This document shows positions 44,517 to 46,781 of a DNA stretch of 46,781 nucleotides, piece after piece (the stretch's first letter is position 1; each line of letters opens with the position of its first letter). The stretch spans positions 1-46,781 of the forward strand of contig SVEI01000016.1 in the NCBI GenBank assembly GCA_015057445.1. The letters run 5' to 3'. Under the pieces are notes generated by a model. It saw nothing but the letters and a program-made list of their open reading frames with translations, did no database searches and was not told where the DNA came from. A program made the position numbers and the translations under genes. The stretch is from Lachnospiraceae bacterium (lineage in GTDB: Bacteria; Bacillota; Clostridia; Lachnospirales; Lachnospiraceae).

Positions 44517-45905
44517 TTACAGCACATCTGCAAAATGTACTCTAAGCTTTCTAAACACTAAAACTCCAGCTCCAAATATCAAAACAACCACTATCCAAAA
44601 ATAACATGTCCATATTGGCTTATCCCAGAACCAAACTTTGCCTAGCAATGCATCTCTAAATCCATCAACAATATAATACATTGGATTTAATTTAAATATC
44701 ACTTGGAGTCCTGGTGATAAAACTGTGGCCGAATCCCACATTATAGGAGTGACCCACATACCAACCTGCAACACAATATTAATAATCTGTACCAAATCCT
44801 TGAAAAAACCTACAACTGCTGATGTGATGTAAGATAATCCTAAAACCAAAATAAATGTACAGAATATATAATATATCAACTGCAATGAGTACAAATCTGG
44901 TGTGTACCCATATATCCAACACATTATTATTACAAATCCAACAAAGAACAAATGAACAAATATAGATGATATAACCTTTACTACAGGTAATATCTCTATC
45001 TTAAATACCACTTTTTTAACCAAATAATTATACTCTACCAAAGCATTTGTAGCTCCATTTAATGCCTCCGAGAAGAAGAACCAAGGTACCAGACCTGCCA
45101 TTAACCAGAGTATAAATGGATAATCACACATTCTTCCTGCTCTAAGTCCGATTTCAAACACAAACCAGTAAACAACAACTGTAACAACTGGCTGTACAAA
45201 TGCCCATATTATTCCCAAATATGAACCTACAAACTTTGTTTTAAAGTCATTCTTTGATAGGTTCCACGCCAAATTTCTATCATGATATATCTCTATAGGA
45301 AGATAAACCAATCTACGAAGATGCTTCAACCCGAATAATACTACTAAATCAATAATTACACAGAATATTATGTCCAATACAAAACTAACTTTATCTGCAG
45401 ATTTTGTAAACTCATCTAAAACAGCCTCGTTATCCATCAAGAATAACAAATAAGGATCATTACCCTCGGTAGCTATTAACACCTTGTCATCCTTTACTTC
45501 TAGGCTGGCTATTCCATTTGTTGAGATCATATTGTCCAACAATGGTAGTCCCAATTCCACAGTACCAAATAATGACTTGTAATAAAAATCATATATTATA
45601 ACATTGCTTGCGCTATTACCCAAATCAAGTCGCAAATATTTATCCTGCAACGTTACTGTATACTCTATCTGTTCTCTAGAATTTACTTCTTCGTACGAAA
45701 CTCCAACGGATTGCTCTTCACTAAAGATTTCTTCTTCTGAATAATACAGCTTGTAGGTGTCCGCATAATCTGATTGAAGCTCAACACCAAAAGTAATGTT
45801 TTGACCACTTGAAGTTTCCACTCTAACAGTTTTGAATATTAAAATGTTCAATAGTATTGTTGCAAAAACGCACACACATATAGCTATCAGCTTTTTCTTG
45901 CTCAT
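44517..45905 (-). CDS. Polysaccharide ABC exporter permease with extra N-terminal domain, Wzm/TagG type
   Basis: The protein has 462 residues, about 200 more than a usual Wzm/TagG. The extra part is a helix (about 6-25), an extracytoplasmic beta-rich domain (about 30-165) and a second helix (about 172-192). From about 200 the usual ABC-2 permease follows: AWNLSKNDFKTKFVGSYLG, then IIWAFVQPVVTVVVYWFVF, GLVPWFFFSEAL and LNPMYYIVDGFRDALLG, with six membrane helices. It forms the exporter with the ATPase at 41820-43055. AGGAG precedes the start and rfbC ends 32 bases upstream. The added domain may contact the exported glycan outside the cell (inference). Confidence 0.88.
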   Translation of the reverse strand: MSKKKLIAICVCVFATILLNILIFKTVRVETSSGQNITFGVELQSDYADTYKLYYSEEEIFSEEQSVGVSYEEVNSREQIEYTVTLQDKYLRLDLGNSASNVIIYDFYYKSLFGTVELGLPLLDNMISTNGIASLEVKDDKVLIATEGNDPYLLFLMDNEAVLDEFTKSADKVSFVLDIIFCVIIDLVVLFGLKHLRRLVYLPIEIYHDRNLAWNLSKNDFKTKFVGSYLGIIWAFVQPVVTVVVYWFVFEIGLRAGRMCDYPFILWLMAGLVPWFFFSEALNGATNALVEYNYLVKKVVFKIEILPVVKVISSIFVHLFFVGFVIIMCWIYGYTPDLYSLQLIYYIFCTFILVLGLSYITSAVVGFFKDLVQIINIVLQVGMWVTPIMWDSATVLSPGLQVIFKLNPMYYIVDGFRDALLGKVWFWDKPIWTCYFWIVVVLIFGAGVLVFRKLRVHFADVL

Positions 45906-45937
45906 AACATATCTCCTAAGGTGTATCTACTACACCA

Positions 45938-46513
45938 TTACTTTCTAAAATCTTTAATTCCATTCCACTTCTGATCTTTGTCAGAAATTGTCAAATCTGC
46001 CTTGGTCATACCTTCTGGCATAGGCCACTTTACACCAATTTCAGGATCGTCCCAGAAAAGTCCACCCTCGTCATTAGCATGGTAGAAATCTGTACACTTA
46101 TAACAGAACTCTGCACTCTCAGATAAAACGATAAAACCATGTGCAAAATTCTTAGGAATAAAGAACTGCTTTTTATTCTCTGCTGAAAGGTGTACACCAT
46201 ACCACTGACCATATGTTGGAGATCCCTCTCTAAGATCTACTGCCACATCAAACACTTCTCCACTTACAACTCTTACAAGCTTATCCTGTGGATAATTAAT
46301 CTGAAAGTGTAATCCTCTAAGCACTCCCTTCTTTGAGCTTGACTGGTTATCCTGTACAAACTGACAATCTATTCCTGCAGCAGCAAAATCATTATAGTTA
46401 TAGGATTCCATAAAATATCCTCTTTCATCGCCAAATACTGAAGGTGTAATAACTTTTAATCCCTCTATTTCACAAGTCTCAACCGTAATTTTTCCATACT
46501 TTTCAATTGACAT
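45938..46513 (-). CDS. rfbC: dTDP-4-dehydrorhamnose 3,5-epimerase
   Basis: Third step of dTDP-L-rhamnose synthesis: epimerises dTDP-4-keto-6-deoxyglucose at C3 and C5. The 191 residues are close to the usual 180-190. VFGDERGYFMESYN, VLRGLHFQ (catalytic histidine), VFDVAVDLREGSPTYG, KNFAHGF and CYKCTDFYH (catalytic tyrosine region) are all present, so it should be active. I chose the ATG at 46513 because AGGAGG lies 9 bases upstream; an in-frame ATG at 46540 precedes that site. It is the first gene after the promoter at 46574-46602. rmlA, rmlB and rmlD are not in the window. Its substrate is the same intermediate that the FdtA-like ketoisomerase uses. Confidence 0.93.
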   Translation of the reverse strand: MSIEKYGKITVETCEIEGLKVITPSVFGDERGYFMESYNYNDFAAAGIDCQFVQDNQSSSKKGVLRGLHFQINYPQDKLVRVVSGEVFDVAVDLREGSPTYGQWYGVHLSAENKKQFFIPKNFAHGFIVLSESAEFCYKCTDFYHANDEGGLFWDDPEIGVKWPMPEGMTKADLTISDKDQKWNGIKDFRK

Positions 46514-46573
46514 TCCAACAGTCCTCCTATAAATTTGCATAATTATCCATATTAGATTACATAATTACTAGTT

Positions 46574-46602
46574 ATTATACTATAGTATACAAGAAAAAGC
46601 AA
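46574..46602 (-). promoter_or_regulatory. Sigma-A-type promoter of the glycan locus
   Basis: On the minus strand TTGCTT (complement of 46597-46602) and a perfect TATAAT (complement of 46574-46579) are exactly 17 bases apart. Transcription would begin about 54 bases before the rfbC start. The leader shows no hairpin that I can recognise. It can serve all the genes down to the ugd terminator at 25927-25959. Confidence 0.75.
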
Positions 46603-46657
46603 TTTTTATTGCGTTGCTTTACTATGTATTTAATATAAAACGAGGGGTATCAACTGT

Positions 46658-46705
46658 ACCGACCCCCAAAAGTTAGACCAAAGAATCTAACGATTGGAGG
46701 TCGGT
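46658..46705 (+). promoter_or_regulatory. Hairpin over the transposase ribosome binding site
   Basis: ACCGACC (46658-46664) pairs with GGTCGGT (46699-46705), and inside it GTTAGA (46672-46677) pairs with TCTAAC (46686-46691). The outer right arm overlaps the GGAGG at 46696-46700. RNA entering from an outside promoter would hide this site, a known way for insertion sequences to limit transposase made by read-through (inference for this element). Confidence 0.55.
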
Positions 46706-46711
46706 ATTTTT

Positions 46712-46781
46712 ATGGCTAAATATAGCTATGAATTTAAGAAAAAAGTTATCATGTCCTATCTCAATGGAGAAGGTGGTTATA
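46712..46781 (+). CDS. IS3-family transposase OrfA, 5' part only
   Basis: The first 23 codons are seen before the window ends. MAKYSYEFKKKVIMSYLNG matches the start of IS150-type OrfA proteins, whose helix-turn-helix binds the IS ends. GGAGG at 46696-46700 lies 11 bases upstream. Whether the gene is intact cannot be told. Confidence 0.8.
   Translation, partial: MAKYSYEFKKKVIMSYLNGEGGY

Larger units (their letters stand above)
46655..46781 (+). mobile_element. Left end of an IS3-family (IS150-like) insertion sequence
   Basis: The terminal repeat begins TGTACCGACCCCC at 46655, in the style of IS150-group ends (TGTACTGACCCC), and the transposase orfA starts 57 bases in. Its right end and direct repeats lie outside the window. 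It inserted about 50 bases upstream of the promoter of the glycan locus without touching it. Confidence 0.8.

Overview
The window looks like a piece of a low-GC Firmicutes chromosome, most likely from the family Lachnospiraceae (Butyrivibrio/Pseudobutyrivibrio/Roseburia type). The basis is the AT-rich composition, the GGAGG-type ribosome binding sites, the Firmicutes gene order gdpP-rplI-dnaB, a secreted protease with clostridial hydrophobic W (ChW) repeats, and a four-gene hypothetical cluster I associate with this family. The genus assignment is inference.

Region 1 (1-1021): the end of an acidic protein with repeated DEIAALF motifs, then a 640-base gap without genes. The gap holds two inverted copies (A and B) of a 70-base palindromic core, each inside long inverted arms, plus terminators for both flanking genes. 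A third copy (C) lies at 15962-16108, also between convergent genes.

Region 2 (1022-14724, minus strand): a housekeeping block (valS, gdpP, rplI, dnaB). Upstream of it on the same strand is a tightly coupled four-gene cluster of unknown function: a 1190-residue beta/helical-repeat protein, a divergent small Hsp70-like protein, a TPR-like protein and a membrane-anchored coiled-coil protein. An orphan PLP aminotransferase (14898-15956) is transcribed divergently.

Region 3 (16101-46513, minus strand): about 30 kb of co-oriented cell-surface glycan genes. From the promoter end they are: RmlC epimerase, ABC exporter permease and ATPase with a methyltransferase, a giant HAD/double-GT2 protein, a YfhO-type membrane protein, a sugar 3,4-ketoisomerase, a polyprenyl-type GT2, then MaoC hydratase, NeuD-type acyltransferase, two CitE-like lyases and a biotin-type carboxyltransferase. 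Next come GtrA, a DegT aminotransferase and UDP-glucose dehydrogenase. A terminator and a new promoter follow, then a second GtrA/GtrB pair, DUF6056-like and DUF2142-like membrane proteins, another GT2 and an M6 metalloprotease.

Working model (inference): the ketoisomerase and DegT aminotransferase make a dTDP-amino-dideoxyhexose. MaoC, the CitE-like proteins and the carboxyltransferase make an unusual short acyl-CoA of the propionyl/methylmalyl/mesaconyl type. The NeuD-type enzyme puts that acyl group on the amino sugar. GtrB/GtrA pairs load the sugar on polyprenyl phosphate and flip it, and polytopic membrane proteins transfer it to a polymer exported by the ABC transporter. This is the strongest candidate for an undescribed system. 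The Hsp70-like operon and the palindromic core family are the other two.

The right edge (46655-46781) is the left end of an IS3/IS150-type insertion sequence. No rRNA, tRNA or CRISPR array was seen.
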